The notes beneath the pieces were generated by a model, which did no database searches, was not told where the DNA came from, and saw nothing but the letters and a program-made list of their open reading frames with translations. Positions 1-8,412 of a stretch of 64,000 nucleotides of DNA are shown here, piece by piece (the first letter of the stretch is position 1; every line of letters starts with the position of its first letter). The translations under genes were made by a program, and so were the position numbers. The stretch spans positions 96,319 to 160,318 of the forward strand of contig NZ_VTZW01000003.1 in assembly GCF_009728995.1 (NCBI RefSeq). Reading direction: 5' to 3'. Source of the DNA: Streptomonospora sp. PA3 (GTDB lineage: Bacteria > Actinomycetota > Actinomycetes > Streptosporangiales > Streptosporangiaceae).

Positions 1-358
1 GCTCGGCCGCTCCTGCCGGCTGGCCGGCCAGGACGCCGCGCACGGTTGCGGCGACCTCGGCGGGGTCGGGCAGCAGGCCGCCGGGCAGGTACCGCGTGGC
101 CTCCAGCGGGGTCCAGCCCTCCGCGTCCAGCGGACCGCAGCGCCAGCCGCTCTCCTCGTCCCACACGAAGCGCAGCCGACCGCCGTCATGGCCGCGGACG
201 ATGACAGTGGCGTCCCGGGGATCCATCGGATCGTTCCAATGGTCGAGCACGGTGACGCCCTCCGCTGCCAGCCGCAGGGCGACGGCGTCCACGTAGGGCT
301 CGGGGAGCCTGACCCACTGGGGCGAGTACGGGATTGGGAGAGGGCCGTTGTCGGTCAC
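1..358 (-). CDS. DUF6292 family protein, 3' end cut by window
   Basis: A 119-residue open frame starts at GTG 358 with an AGGA ribosome site about 8 bases upstream and runs off the left edge without a stop. The visible protein has an early stretch YVDAVALRLAAEGV and later FVWDEESGWRC, the WDE..GW pattern I associate with DUF6292, a small actinobacterial family of unknown role often found near GntR or XRE regulators. No membrane segment or signal peptide is visible. The GntR-type regulator at 1217 is nearby on the other strand. Family assignment rests on remembered pattern only; function is unknown. Confidence 0.6.
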   Translation of the reverse strand, partial: MTDNGPLPIPYSPQWVRLPEPYVDAVALRLAAEGVTVLDHWNDPMDPRDATVIVRGHDGGRLRFVWDEESGWRCGPLDAEGWTPLEATRYLPGGLLPDPAEVAATVRGVLAGQPAGAAE

Positions 359-668
359 GGCGCGTCCTATCTATCTGAGTGAAGTAGTGCGGAGCGGCTG
401 CGAGCCGGAGTCGTCCGGCGACGCGGGCCCGCTGCGCAGGCACCCGCGCGAGCGGACCGCATTGGTGGAAAGCTACGGGTTCGGCGTGTCGGATCCGTGT
501 ATCGCGGGCGGTGTGTCGCCGAGCCCGCCCCTGGTCGGGGCCTGGTCGCGCGGCCGGGTCCGGGTGCCGGCGCGCTGGTGGGAACATACGACCGCGCGCC
601 CGGGGTGACCGGGCACGCGATCCGTCCGCGGACTGCGCGGACTGCGATCTTCGGTTGTCTAGGGGAGG
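359..668. other. Intergenic stretch, no gene seen
   Basis: About 310 GC-rich bases lie between the start of the DUF6292 gene and the stop of the small membrane-protein gene. Frames here lack protein-like composition. It should hold the promoter of the DUF6292 gene, but I see no convincing -35/-10 pair. A short GTCTA/TAGAC inverted repeat overlaps the stop codon near 657-674 and may help end transcription. Confidence 0.4.
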
Positions 669-962
669 TTAGACCAGGGCGCCCGTCCGGCCGAACGCGG
701 AGCCGTCCTCTTTCTCATCTCCGCCTTCGGTCGCGTCCTCGTCGTCGCCCTCCGCCGCCGAGCCGTCGGGCACGAAGCGGAGCCCGGTAAAAGTCCGGCC
801 CGCGCCCGAGAAGGTGCGGTCGGTTCCGCGGCCGTTGCGCAGAGCGCGGTAGTGCCCGCGGTCGTTCCGCTTGATGCCGATGGTGGCGGCCACCAGCATC
901 CCCAGCAGGATGCTGAAGAACGCCACCAGGAGCAGCACGATCATCCCGATTGCCAGGTTCAT
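669..962 (-). CDS. Small single-pass membrane protein, unknown function
   Basis: The 97-residue protein starts at ATG 962, preceded by GAGGGG; the longer upstream reading of this frame lacks such a site. Residues 1-28 (MNLAIGMIVLLLVAFFSILL...) form one strong membrane helix. The rest is a soluble tail, basic then strongly acidic (GDDEDATEGGDEKEDGS). Inserted N-out or N-in, it would expose an acidic cytosolic or extracellular tail. I do not recognise a family. It is divergent from the GntR regulator at 1217 and may be its target through the shared intergenic region. Confidence 0.6.
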   Translation of the reverse strand: MNLAIGMIVLLLVAFFSILLGMLVAATIGIKRNDRGHYRALRNGRGTDRTFSGAGRTFTGLRFVPDGSAAEGDDEDATEGGDEKEDGSAFGRTGALV

Positions 963-1174
963 AGCGTTTCCCCTCCTCTCGTCGCGCACGGTGCGCCCGT
1001 CCTGCGCTCCGTGCGGTTCCCGGCGGGGTGCCCGGGAGAGGAATGAACCCAAATCATTGGACCCGTCGATCAGTGCTTGTCAGACTTCTTTGTCTCCTGT
1101 TCAGCTTCATTAGATTCATTCCTACAATTACGAGGATGCGGTCTGGCGGAGGGTGAGTCAAGGCTTCTGGGTAG

Positions 1175-1190
1175 AATCATTGGAACCAAT
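1175..1190. promoter_or_regulatory. Candidate GntR operator
   Basis: ATTGG-AA-CCAAT (1179-1190) is a perfect inverted repeat 27 bases before the GntR start. The 13-base word containing its left part (AATCATTGGAACC) recurs with one change at 1052-1064, close to the start of the divergent membrane-protein gene. A TAGAAT box at 1172-1177 overlaps it and could be a -10 element. This fits autoregulation plus control of the divergent gene; binding is inferred. Confidence 0.4.
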
Positions 1191-1216
1191 TGCCCGACCC
1201 GAGAGGCGAAGAGGCG

Positions 1217-2014
1217 ATGGAGCCCCGGCACATCGAGATCGCTCAGGACCTCATGGAGGAGATCGACCAGGGGCGCTACGCCCCCGGTGACTCCCTGCCG
1301 ACCGAGGACCAGCTGATCCAGACCTACCGCACCTCGCGCAACACGGTGCGGCGGGCTCTGCAGGAACTGTCCAACCGCGGGCGCATCAACACCAAGCAGG
1401 GCAGCGGCAGTACGGTGCGGCAGTACCGCCCCACCGTCCACCTCGCCTCACCGCTTCAGGGCCAGTCCGACGACGAGCGCTACGACAACTACCTGGAGCG
1501 CATGCGCCGCGAGCAGGGGGTCGCGCCGCGCGAGGAGCTGATGGTCGGCCGCGAGGCGGCCACGGGCACGCTGGCCCACCTGCTCGACCTCGACCCCTCC
1601 GAGGCCCGGGGCTTCGTCGTCATCCGCCGCTGCGACCGCTTTGTCGGGCCGCGGCTGTGGGAGCGGCAGGAGTCCTACTACCCCGACTACATCGCCGAGG
1701 GCACCGACCTGGACCGCCCCGCCAACATCCCCGAGGGCACCAAGAAGCTGCTCGCCGACCTCGGCTACCCGCAGACCGGGTCCTGGGACGTCGTCGGCGC
1801 CAAGATGCCCTCGCTCAAGGAGTCCTCCCGGTTCGCCCTGGGGCCGGGCGTGCCCCTGCTCGTCCACGAGCGCGTGGCCTACTCCAACACCACGCCGATC
1901 CGGTTCACGCGCACCTACCTGCCGGCCGACCGCCACCAGCTGCTCTACGCCGAAGGCGCGATCGCGCCGGAACTGCTGCAGATGGCCACCGACGTCAACG
2001 TCTACGACCGCTGA
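1217..2014 (+). CDS. GntR family transcriptional regulator with UTRA domain
   Basis: A 265-residue HutC-type GntR regulator. Residues about 5-68 are the winged helix: GRYAPGDSLPTEDQLI, then SRNTVRRALQELSNRG and a wing with QGSGSTV. Residues about 95-250 match a UTRA effector-binding fold, ending ITRTYLPADRH-like (FTRTYLPADRH). ATG 1217 is chosen because the winged helix begins immediately after it; an in-frame TTG at 1190 would add nine unconserved residues and cover the palindrome. Such proteins bind a small ligand, often a sugar or amino-acid derivative, and release DNA. The ligand here is unknown. An HTH-less UTRA protein follows downstream. Confidence 0.9.
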   Translation: MEPRHIEIAQDLMEEIDQGRYAPGDSLPTEDQLIQTYRTSRNTVRRALQELSNRGRINTKQGSGSTVRQYRPTVHLASPLQGQSDDERYDNYLERMRREQGVAPREELMVGREAATGTLAHLLDLDPSEARGFVVIRRCDRFVGPRLWERQESYYPDYIAEGTDLDRPANIPEGTKKLLADLGYPQTGSWDVVGAKMPSLKESSRFALGPGVPLLVHERVAYSNTTPIRFTRTYLPADRHQLLYAEGAIAPELLQMATDVNVYDR

Positions 2015-2208
2015 GGCCCTCGACCGCCGTCACGACCGCAGTCCTCCCGCGCCGAAGGGGGTGAGACCAGCTCCGACCGCTAACCGCACAGCCGGCGGAA
2101 CGCCACCCGCACAGCCGTGACCGCATCCGGACGCCGGGCGCACCGGCGCACCCGAGCGGGTACCGGTAAGAGAAGAGTGCGGGCGACGGTCGGTCATGCG
2201 CCTTCGCG

Positions 2209-2242
2209 AAAAGGGTATAGGTCTACCGATTACGACCCTTTT
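2209..2242. promoter_or_regulatory. Inverted repeat upstream of UTRA-only gene
   Basis: AAAAGGGT (2209-2216) and ACCCTTTT (2235-2242) are perfect inverted arms with an 18-base spacer that itself holds GGTA..TACC symmetry. The right arm ends just before the ribosome site (GAGAGG) of the gene at 2258. The low-GC arms stand out in very GC-rich surroundings. It may be an operator, perhaps for the neighbouring GntR protein, or a leader hairpin. Confidence 0.45.
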
Positions 2243-2257
2243 GCGAGAGGTGTACCT

Positions 2258-2818
2258 GTGAACGAGGGATCCCCCAGTTTCCACTATCCGGCCAGCCGGG
2301 AGCGGGTACGCGACGCCGCCGGCGACCACGACGCGTTCGACCAGTTCGTCGTGGACTCCGGTCGGCGGCCGAGCAAGGAACTCCAGGTCGAGCGGACGAA
2401 CCAGGCGCCGCCGCCCGTGGCTTCCCGGTTGGGGGCCTCCGCGGCACTGATCAGGCGTGCGGTGCGCGCCGTCGACGGGCACACCGTCGCGCTTGAGACC
2501 TCCTACTACCCCGCCGATCTGGCGGCGGGCACCGAGTTGGAGGGCCCCGCCGACATCTCCGCGGGCACGATCCAGGTCCTGGCCGCAAACGGCCACGTGC
2601 AGAGCGGATACCGCGACGAGGTCGCGGCCCACGCGACCGCTCCCGACGAGGCGGCGGCACTCGGCGTCGAGGCCGGAACGCCTGCGCTGCGCACCCTGCG
2701 GACGGTGTGGTCCCAACAGCGGGTGCTGCGGGTGACCGAGACGGTGACACCCCTGGGGGCCGGCATGGTCCTGTGGTTCGAGACCGGGGCGCCCGCTCCC
2801 GCGGCCGCACAGGGCTGA
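2258..2818 (+). CDS. UTRA-domain protein lacking a DNA-binding domain
   Basis: 186 residues from GTG 2258, which sits 8 bases after GAGAGG; the longer frame upstream is basic, low-complexity and covers the inverted repeat. Residues about 75-175 resemble the UTRA half of the preceding GntR regulator (SYYPADLAAGTELEGPADI here, SYYPDYIAEGTDLDRPANI there; both then proceed through a GT....L motif to a VTET/FTRT strand). No winged helix precedes it: the N-terminal 70 residues are hydrophilic. It may be a stand-alone ligand sensor, a dimerisation partner of the regulator at 1217, or a truncated paralogue. A short hairpin follows the stop (CCGGGC/GCCCGG, 2821-2835). Confidence 0.65.
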   Translation: MNEGSPSFHYPASRERVRDAAGDHDAFDQFVVDSGRRPSKELQVERTNQAPPPVASRLGASAALIRRAVRAVDGHTVALETSYYPADLAAGTELEGPADISAGTIQVLAANGHVQSGYRDEVAAHATAPDEAAALGVEAGTPALRTLRTVWSQQRVLRVTETVTPLGAGMVLWFETGAPAPAAAQG

Positions 2819-2852
2819 ATCCGGGCACCGCCCGGCGGCCGCGCCGGCGCGC

Positions 2853-4805
2853 CTACCCCGCCCGGCGGCGGCGGGAGAGGAAGTCGCGGACGACGTAGCC
2901 GCCCAGCCGGTCGGCGTCGGGGCGGACGACCCGGCCCCCGTTGCGGCGGGCCACCTCGTCGACGAAGCGCTCCAGCCGGGGGTCGTCGGCCAGCAGGAAC
3001 ACGTTGAGGTTGGCGCCGCGGCGGGTCATGCGGTCGACCTCGGCTAGGGTGGCGGCGGTGGTCTCGGGCGACGGCGGCCAGGCGAAGGCCGCCGACCCGT
3101 CGCGCTGCAGGTGCGCGGTGGGCTCGCCGTCGGTCACCACCAGCACGATCGGCTCGAAGTCGGAGTGCCGATCCAGATGCCGCCCCGCCAGCAGCAGCGC
3201 GTGCTGCAGGTTGGTGCCCTGCACGGGCTCCCAGGACAGCTCGGCCAGCCCGTTGGGCGGCAGCTCGCGCGCATAGTCGCTGAACCCGATCACCTGCACG
3301 GCGTCCTGGGGAAACCGCGTGGTCACCAGCGAGTGCAGCGCCATCGCGGTCTGCTTGGCGCTGCTCCACAGGTCGCGCAGGGCCATGGAGTAGGACAGGT
3401 CGACCAGCAGGCACACCGCGGCGGCGTCGCGGCGCTCGGTCTCGGCGACCTCGAAGTCCTCCGGGTGCATCCGGATCGGGCGGCCGGTGCGCGCACCGCC
3501 GCGGCCGATCGCGTTGCGCAGCGTGCGCACCACGTCCAGCGGCTCCTCGTCGCCGAACTCCCAGGCGCGTGTGGCGCCGGTGGCCTCGCCGGAGTGCCCG
3601 GCGGCGTCGTCGGCGTGCCCGCCCGGGCGCGGCGTGTTCGCGGCGAACACCTCGCGCAGCGCGGTCTCGCCCAGGCGGCGCACCGCCTTGGGAGTCAGCC
3701 GGAGCCGGTTGCGCGAACCCTCGACATAGCCCTGCTCGCGCAGCTCGCGCTCGACCGCGCGCAGCCGGTCCAGATCGTCGACCGCCCGGCGGCCAAGCGC
3801 GCGCCGCACCGCCTCCTCGTCGACGTCGTCCAGCCCCGCCCCGGCGTAGCCCTGGTTCAACGCGGTGTCGAGCTCGGCCAGGTCGGCAAGTTCCTGCAGA
3901 GCCGTGGTGGCGTCGCCCATGCCCAAGCCCTGCTCGCCCTCCATCCGCTCGCCGCCGCTCCAGTCGAGGTCGGGGCGGCGGGCGCGCAGCGCGCCGGAGA
4001 GCCGCTCCAGAGCCTGGCTCATCCCCGACCGGGCGTCGGCCTCGTCCATGAGGTCCTGCAGCTCGGCGCGCTGCTCCGGGCTGAGCGAATCCATCATGCG
4101 CTTGGCCGCCGCCGCGCGCCGGGCCAGGGAGTCGACCAGCTCCTCGAGGTTCCGCGGCCGGGGCTCGTCGGGGAACATGTCGCCGTAGGCGTCCATGAAG
4201 CGGTCGAAGTCGGCCTGGGTGTGCTCGCCCCGCTCGTCGGCCTCCAGCATCCCGTTGAGCGCGTCGACCATCTCGCGGACCCGCTGCATGTCCTCGGGCG
4301 TGCTGCCGGCCAGCGCATCCTTCATCCCCTGGAAACGCGTGTCCAGCACCTCGCGCCGCAGCAGGTCGCGCAGCTCCTCGAAGCTCTGCGCGGCGGCTGG
4401 GGAGCGCCACCGGTAGTCGGCCAGCCGGCGCACCGCCGCCGAGGTGTCCTCGGGCAGGGAGTCTAGCTCGGCCTCGCGCATCCGCGCGTCGTCGGAGGGG
4501 TCGGGGAACAGCTCGGCGCGCTCCTGGCCCAGCGCGCGGTCCAGCAGCGCGCGGGCCTCCTCCAGCGTGCCGTCCAGGCGGCCGCGCGAGCGCACCTGCT
4601 CGCGGCGCCGGCGCACGTCGCGCAGCAGGTCGTCCAGCCCGCGCACGCCCTGGGTGCCGCGCCGCAGCAGATCGCGCAGCGCGCGCATCGGATCGGCGCC
4701 GGCCATGATGTCGCGGCCGAGTTCGTCGACCGCGGAGCGCACGTCGTAGGGCGGGGCGAGCGGGTCGGGCCCGTCGTCGTACTCGCCGTAGCGGAAGCGG
4801 TTCAC
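2853..4805 (-). CDS. vWA domain protein, chelatase/MoxR partner type
   Basis: 650 residues from GTG 4805, preceded by GGGGAGA. The N-terminal two thirds are charged and helical, rich in R/E/D. A von Willebrand A domain begins near residue 460: AVCLLVDLSYSM carries the DxSxS metal-site motif, followed by VLVVTDGEPTAH with the second-strand D. It lies 36 bases after the AAA ATPase gene on the same strand, so the two form an operon. This pair corresponds to the magnesium-chelatase-like I/D pairs widespread in actinobacteria (M. tuberculosis Rv0958/Rv0959 as I recall). By analogy the ATPase remodels a target recruited by the vWA protein; no chelatase substrate pathway is seen nearby. Confidence 0.85.
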   Translation of the reverse strand: MNRFRYGEYDDGPDPLAPPYDVRSAVDELGRDIMAGADPMRALRDLLRRGTQGVRGLDDLLRDVRRRREQVRSRGRLDGTLEEARALLDRALGQERAELFPDPSDDARMREAELDSLPEDTSAAVRRLADYRWRSPAAAQSFEELRDLLRREVLDTRFQGMKDALAGSTPEDMQRVREMVDALNGMLEADERGEHTQADFDRFMDAYGDMFPDEPRPRNLEELVDSLARRAAAAKRMMDSLSPEQRAELQDLMDEADARSGMSQALERLSGALRARRPDLDWSGGERMEGEQGLGMGDATTALQELADLAELDTALNQGYAGAGLDDVDEEAVRRALGRRAVDDLDRLRAVERELREQGYVEGSRNRLRLTPKAVRRLGETALREVFAANTPRPGGHADDAAGHSGEATGATRAWEFGDEEPLDVVRTLRNAIGRGGARTGRPIRMHPEDFEVAETERRDAAAVCLLVDLSYSMALRDLWSSAKQTAMALHSLVTTRFPQDAVQVIGFSDYARELPPNGLAELSWEPVQGTNLQHALLLAGRHLDRHSDFEPIVLVVTDGEPTAHLQRDGSAAFAWPPSPETTAATLAEVDRMTRRGANLNVFLLADDPRLERFVDEVARRNGGRVVRPDADRLGGYVVRDFLSRRRRAG

Positions 4806-4841
4806 AGGTGTCTCTCCCCTCCGGCGGCGGCTCAGGCCGGG

Positions 4842-6320
4842 TCAGGTCCGGTAGACGGTGCGATCGCGCACGGTGTCCTTGGACAGCCGCCGGTTCAGGT
4901 ACAGCCCCTCAAGCGCGAACTCCACCGCCGAGGCCGCGAAACCGGGTGTCTCGCCGGTGTCCTCCTCCGGCGAGAGCCGCGCGATGAGATCGGCCAGGCC
5001 GGGCAGCGGACCCACGCCGCGCAGCAGTTCGGCGCCGCTGACCAGCTCGCCGGACTCCACGGTCTGGCCGTCGGCGAACAGTTCGGTGAGCGCGGACAGG
5101 TCGGCGCCGCCCAGCGTGCGGCGGAAGGTCTCGGCGGTGGCCCGGCGCAGCAGGTGGGCCAGCACCTCGCTTTCGCGGCCCTCCTCGCCGACCTCGAACT
5201 CGACCTTGCCCTGCAGCGTCTCGACGATCGGCGGCAGGTCGCAGACCCGCGCCACCGGGCTGTCCTCACCGGTGAGCGCGGCGCGGCGGCGTGCCGAGGC
5301 GGCGACCGTCTCGACCCCGGCGATCGCGAAGCGCGCCGAGACCCCGGAGCGGTCGTCCACCGAGGAGGAGTCGCGCACCAGGCGGGTGAACCGGGCGACG
5401 ATCTCGACCAGGTGCCGGGGCACCACCACGCCCGGCACCGGGTCGGCCTCCTGGAGCACCAGCGCGACCTCCTCGTCGAGGTCGAGCGGGTAGTGGGTGC
5501 GCACCTCGGCGCCGAACCGGTCCTTGAGCGGGGTGATGATGCGGCCGCGGTTGGTGTAGTCCTCGGGGTTGGCGCTGGCCACCAGCAGCACGTCCAGCGG
5601 CAGGCGCAGCGCGTACCCGCGGATCTGGATGTCGCGCTCCTCCAGCACGTTCAGCAGCGCCACCTGAATGCGCGCGGCCAGGTCGGGCAGCTCGTTCAGG
5701 CAGAACACGCCGCGGTTGGAGCGCGGCACGAGTCCGTAGTGCACGGTCTCGGGGTCGCCGAGGCTGCGGCCCTCGGCCAGCTTGATCGGGTCGATGTCGC
5801 CGATGAGGTCGCCCACGGCGGTGTCGGGTGTGGCCAGCTTCTCGCCGTAGCGGTCGTCGCGGTGCCACCACGCCACGGGCAGGTCGTCACCGGCCTCGGC
5901 GGCCAGCGCCCGGCAGCGGGAGCACACCGGCTCGTAGGGGTGGTCGTTGACGGGGCAGCCCTGCACGACCGGCGTCCACTCGTCCAGCAGCGCCGAGATC
6001 GTGCGGATCAGCCGGGTCTTGCCCTGGCCGCGCTCGCCGAGCAGGACCAGGTCGTGGCCGGCGAGCAGGGCGCGCTCGACCTGGGGCAGCACGGTCTCGT
6101 CGAAGCCGACGATGCCGGGGAAGCGGTCCTCGCCGGCGCGCATGCGCGCGAGCAGGTTGTCGCGCACCTCGTGCTTGACCGGGCGGTAGGCGTGCCCGGA
6201 GGCCCGCAGTGCGCCGAGCGTCGAAGGCAGACCACTCGGAACGTCTCGACCGGGGGCGGTGGCGGGTCGGCGTGCGGACGGGTCGTCGGGACCGGTGCGG
6301 CCAGTATTCGCGGCAGACAC
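4842..6320 (-). CDS. AAA+ ATPase, magnesium chelatase ChlI/MoxR-like
   Basis: About 492 residues if GTG 6320 is the start; the frame stays open far upstream but that part is antisense to other genes. Walker A is GERGQGKTR (near residue 93), Walker B-like GVFCLNELPDL (near 203), followed by LLNVLEERDIQIRG and ASANPEDYTNRGRIITPLKDRF, the ChlI/MoxR sensor region. Between Walker A and the second strand lies CPVNDHPYEPVCSRC (about residues 120-135), a Cys cluster that could bind zinc. No good ribosome site precedes 6320, so the exact start is uncertain. It is the first gene of the operon with the vWA protein and divergent from the FIST gene. Confidence 0.85.
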   Translation of the reverse strand: MSAANTGRTGPDDPSARRPATAPGRDVPSGLPSTLGALRASGHAYRPVKHEVRDNLLARMRAGEDRFPGIVGFDETVLPQVERALLAGHDLVLLGERGQGKTRLIRTISALLDEWTPVVQGCPVNDHPYEPVCSRCRALAAEAGDDLPVAWWHRDDRYGEKLATPDTAVGDLIGDIDPIKLAEGRSLGDPETVHYGLVPRSNRGVFCLNELPDLAARIQVALLNVLEERDIQIRGYALRLPLDVLLVASANPEDYTNRGRIITPLKDRFGAEVRTHYPLDLDEEVALVLQEADPVPGVVVPRHLVEIVARFTRLVRDSSSVDDRSGVSARFAIAGVETVAASARRRAALTGEDSPVARVCDLPPIVETLQGKVEFEVGEEGRESEVLAHLLRRATAETFRRTLGGADLSALTELFADGQTVESGELVSGAELLRGVGPLPGLADLIARLSPEEDTGETPGFAASAVEFALEGLYLNRRLSKDTVRDRTVYRT

Positions 6321-6444
6321 AGGGTCGAGTCTATGCACCTGGGCCGCGTGCGCCAGTGGCATGAGACACATCAGCCGAGGGGGCCGGAGGGGCGCGGGAA
6401 GCACCACCACCGCTGCGGTGAAATACGGCGGGCGCTGTACGGGT

Positions 6445-6471
6445 TTGACCGCGTGTGGCTGGGAGTATGGT
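6445..6471 (+). promoter_or_regulatory. Possible promoter of FIST gene
   Basis: TTGACC (6445-6450) and TATGGT (6466-6471) are separated by 15 bases and lie about 40 bases before the FIST start at 6513. The spacer is short, so this is tentative. Confidence 0.3.
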
Positions 6472-6512
6472 CCGGTTGGAGAAGTCGGGTCCGAGGAGCG
6501 AGGTGGCGGCCG

Positions 6513-7682
6513 ATGGCCAGGTTCGGTGACGCGTTGGCGACGGGCGCCGACCTTGTGAGCGCCGCCGAGCGAGCGGTGCAGGAGGCCACACGCGGCCTCG
6601 ACGCCCCCGCCGACCTTTTGTGCTTCTTCGTCTGCGGCGCCGATCCCGACGAGGTCACGCTGGCGGGCGAGCGCGCCATGGCGCTGGCCGGCGGCGCGGT
6701 CACGCTCGGGTGCAGCGCGACGGGCGTGGTCGGCGGCGGCCGCGGCGTCGAGGAACAGGGCGCCGTGAGCGTGTGGGCGGCCCACCTGCCGTCCGTGACG
6801 GCGACGCCCTTCCGGCTCGACGTCATCCCCGAGGGCGACCACCTGGCCGTGGTGGGCATGCACGAGCCCGACTCCACCGACCGCGCCGCGCTGCTGCTGG
6901 CCAACCCCTACGAGTTCCCGGCCCAGTCGTTCGTGGCGCGCTCCACCGAGGCGCTGTCCGGGCTGCCCATCGTCGGTGGGCTCGCCGACGGCATGCGCGG
7001 CCAGGACTCGGTGCGGCTGTTCTGCGACGGCGAGGTCGCCGACGCGGGCGCCGTCGGCCTGATCCTGGGCGGGGACGGCGTGGCGGGCACGATGGTCAGC
7101 CAGGGGTGCAGGCCCATCGGCCGGCCCATGGCCGTCACCAAGTCCGAGGGCAACGTCATCCTGGAACTGGCCGGCGGCCCGGCCTACGAGCGGCTGGAGG
7201 CCCTGGTCAACTCGCTTCCGCCCGAGGAGCAGGACCTCGCGGCCGGCGGCCTGCACATCGGCATCGCCATGGACGAGTACGCCGACAGCCACGAACAGGG
7301 CGACTTCCTGGTGCGCTCGGTGGTCGGCGCCGACCCCGAGACCGGCGCGCTGACCATCGGCGAGATGGTCGAGGTCGGCCAGACCGTGCGCTTCCAGGTC
7401 CGCGACCACGACAGCGCCTCCGCCGACCTGATCGAGCGCCTGCAGGCGTTCGGCGAGGAGACCGCGGGCCGCGCCTCGGCCGCGCTGCTGTTCTCCTGCA
7501 GCGGCCGCGGCTCGTCGATGTTCCCCACCTCCGACCACGACGTGCGGCTGGTGCAGCAGCAGCTCGGGATCGAAAGCGTCAGCGGCTTCTTCGCCGCGGG
7601 CGAGATCGGCCCGGTCGCCGGGCGCAACCACGTGCACGCCCTCACCGCCTGCGTGCTGGCCTTCGAGGCCGTCGAGGACTGA
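6513..7682 (+). CDS. FIST domain sensory protein
   Basis: 389 residues from ATG 6513, preceded by GAGCGAGG. It covers a FIST_N region (about 35-220: VTLGCSATGVVGGGRGVEEQG) and a FIST_C region (about 225-370, ending LLFSCSGRGSSMF and GFFAAGEIGPVAGRNHVHALTACVLAF). FIST proteins are soluble sensory modules thought to bind small ligands such as amino acids. This one has no attached output domain such as a kinase or cyclase, so its partner must be separate. It is divergent from the AAA-vWA operon with a 192-base gap, suggesting possible co-regulation. Confidence 0.88.
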   Translation: MARFGDALATGADLVSAAERAVQEATRGLDAPADLLCFFVCGADPDEVTLAGERAMALAGGAVTLGCSATGVVGGGRGVEEQGAVSVWAAHLPSVTATPFRLDVIPEGDHLAVVGMHEPDSTDRAALLLANPYEFPAQSFVARSTEALSGLPIVGGLADGMRGQDSVRLFCDGEVADAGAVGLILGGDGVAGTMVSQGCRPIGRPMAVTKSEGNVILELAGGPAYERLEALVNSLPPEEQDLAAGGLHIGIAMDEYADSHEQGDFLVRSVVGADPETGALTIGEMVEVGQTVRFQVRDHDSASADLIERLQAFGEETAGRASAALLFSCSGRGSSMFPTSDHDVRLVQQQLGIESVSGFFAAGEIGPVAGRNHVHALTACVLAFEAVED

Positions 7683-7685
7683 TCG

Positions 7686-7706
7686 GCCCGGCCGCCGGCG
7701 CCGGGC
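7686..7706. terminator. Hairpin between convergent FIST and RDD genes
   Basis: GCCCGGC (7686-7692) pairs with GCCGGGC (7700-7706) across a 7-base loop, just after the FIST stop and before the RDD stop. There is no T-tract, as is usual in such GC-rich genomes. It could serve both directions. Confidence 0.4.
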
Positions 7707-7714
7707 GGTGCCGG

Positions 7715-8260
7715 TCAGGTCCGTACGACGACCGTCCCGGCGGCGCGGTCGTGCAGCGTCTGCATGGCGGTGGCGTCGGCGAGCGCGGACAGGCAGTCGA
7801 TCACCGTGAACAGCGTGCCCAGGCACGGCACCGTCTGCGGCAGCCCGAACACGGCGGCGCGGCCGGCCGACTGGCCCTGGCGCAGCGGCGCGCCGTCGGT
7901 GCGGACGACGCGGATGCCCACCGCCGCCTTGCCCAGCGTGCGCCCGCGCGCGGCGTTGCACAGCCAGTCGTGGAGGAACATCACCGGGCCCGTACCGAAG
8001 ATGAACAGCACGGCCCAGGCGCTGAAGTAGCTGTCGGCGATCTCCTGGGGGCCCAGCGAGACGTCGGCGATCGCCGAGACCAGCACGAAGAACAGGAACA
8101 CCGCCATGGACAGGAGCGTGTAGTCGATCACGCGGGCGGTAAGGCGCCGGCCGAAGGAGGCCACGGAGCCGGGGCCGGCGGGCGGCCGGGCGCCGCCGTA
8201 GTACGGCACCGGTTGCGGCGGGCCCGGGGGAGTGCTGTGCCAGGGGTACGGGGAAGTCAC
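7715..8260 (-). CDS. RDD family membrane protein
   Basis: 181 residues. A proline-rich cytosolic head (about 1-35) leads to RRLTARVIDYTLL, the R..A..ID signature of RDD proteins, then membrane helices at about 48-72 and 85-112, LGKAAVGIRVVRTDG and a C-terminal hydrophobic stretch ending HDRAAGTVVV. RDD proteins are small multi-helix membrane proteins, some acting as ion exchangers or in stress tolerance. The GTG start has little ribosome site, but TAGCAT ends 6 bases before it, so the transcript may be leaderless. It lies downstream of greA on the same strand but is separated by a strong hairpin. Confidence 0.85.
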   Translation of the reverse strand: MTSPYPWHSTPPGPPQPVPYYGGARPPAGPGSVASFGRRLTARVIDYTLLSMAVFLFFVLVSAIADVSLGPQEIADSYFSAWAVLFIFGTGPVMFLHDWLCNAARGRTLGKAAVGIRVVRTDGAPLRQGQSAGRAAVFGLPQTVPCLGTLFTVIDCLSALADATAMQTLHDRAAGTVVVRT

Positions 8261-8266
8261 CCGGCA

Positions 8267-8272
8267 ATGCTA
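8267..8272 (-). promoter_or_regulatory. Candidate -10 box, leaderless RDD transcript
   Basis: On the minus strand TAGCAT is followed by 6 bases and then the GTG start of the RDD gene, the spacing expected when transcription begins at the start codon. No clear -35 box was found. Confidence 0.35.
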
Positions 8273-8357
8273 GCGAGCCGGTCCCGGCAGGTCATCTGAG
8301 ACGAAAGCCGGACGGCCTCGGCGGGGCGACGACGCCCCCCCCGGTCCCCGCGAACGC

Positions 8358-8386
8358 GGAAGGGGCGGCGCCGGGCCGCCCCTTCC
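8358..8386 (-). terminator. greA terminator hairpin
   Basis: GGAAGGGGCGGC (8358-8369) and GCCGCCCCTTCC (8375-8386) form a perfect 12-bp stem with a 5-base loop, 27 bases past the greA stop. No strong T-tract follows. Confidence 0.7.
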
Positions 8387-8412
8387 GATGTGCAGACCGC
8401 GAAACGGCGTCC

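Noticed and set aside
6321..8267. Upstream extension of the AAA ATPase frame
   Set aside because: This part is antisense to the FIST and overlaps the RDD region; family-like sequence begins only near GTG 6320.
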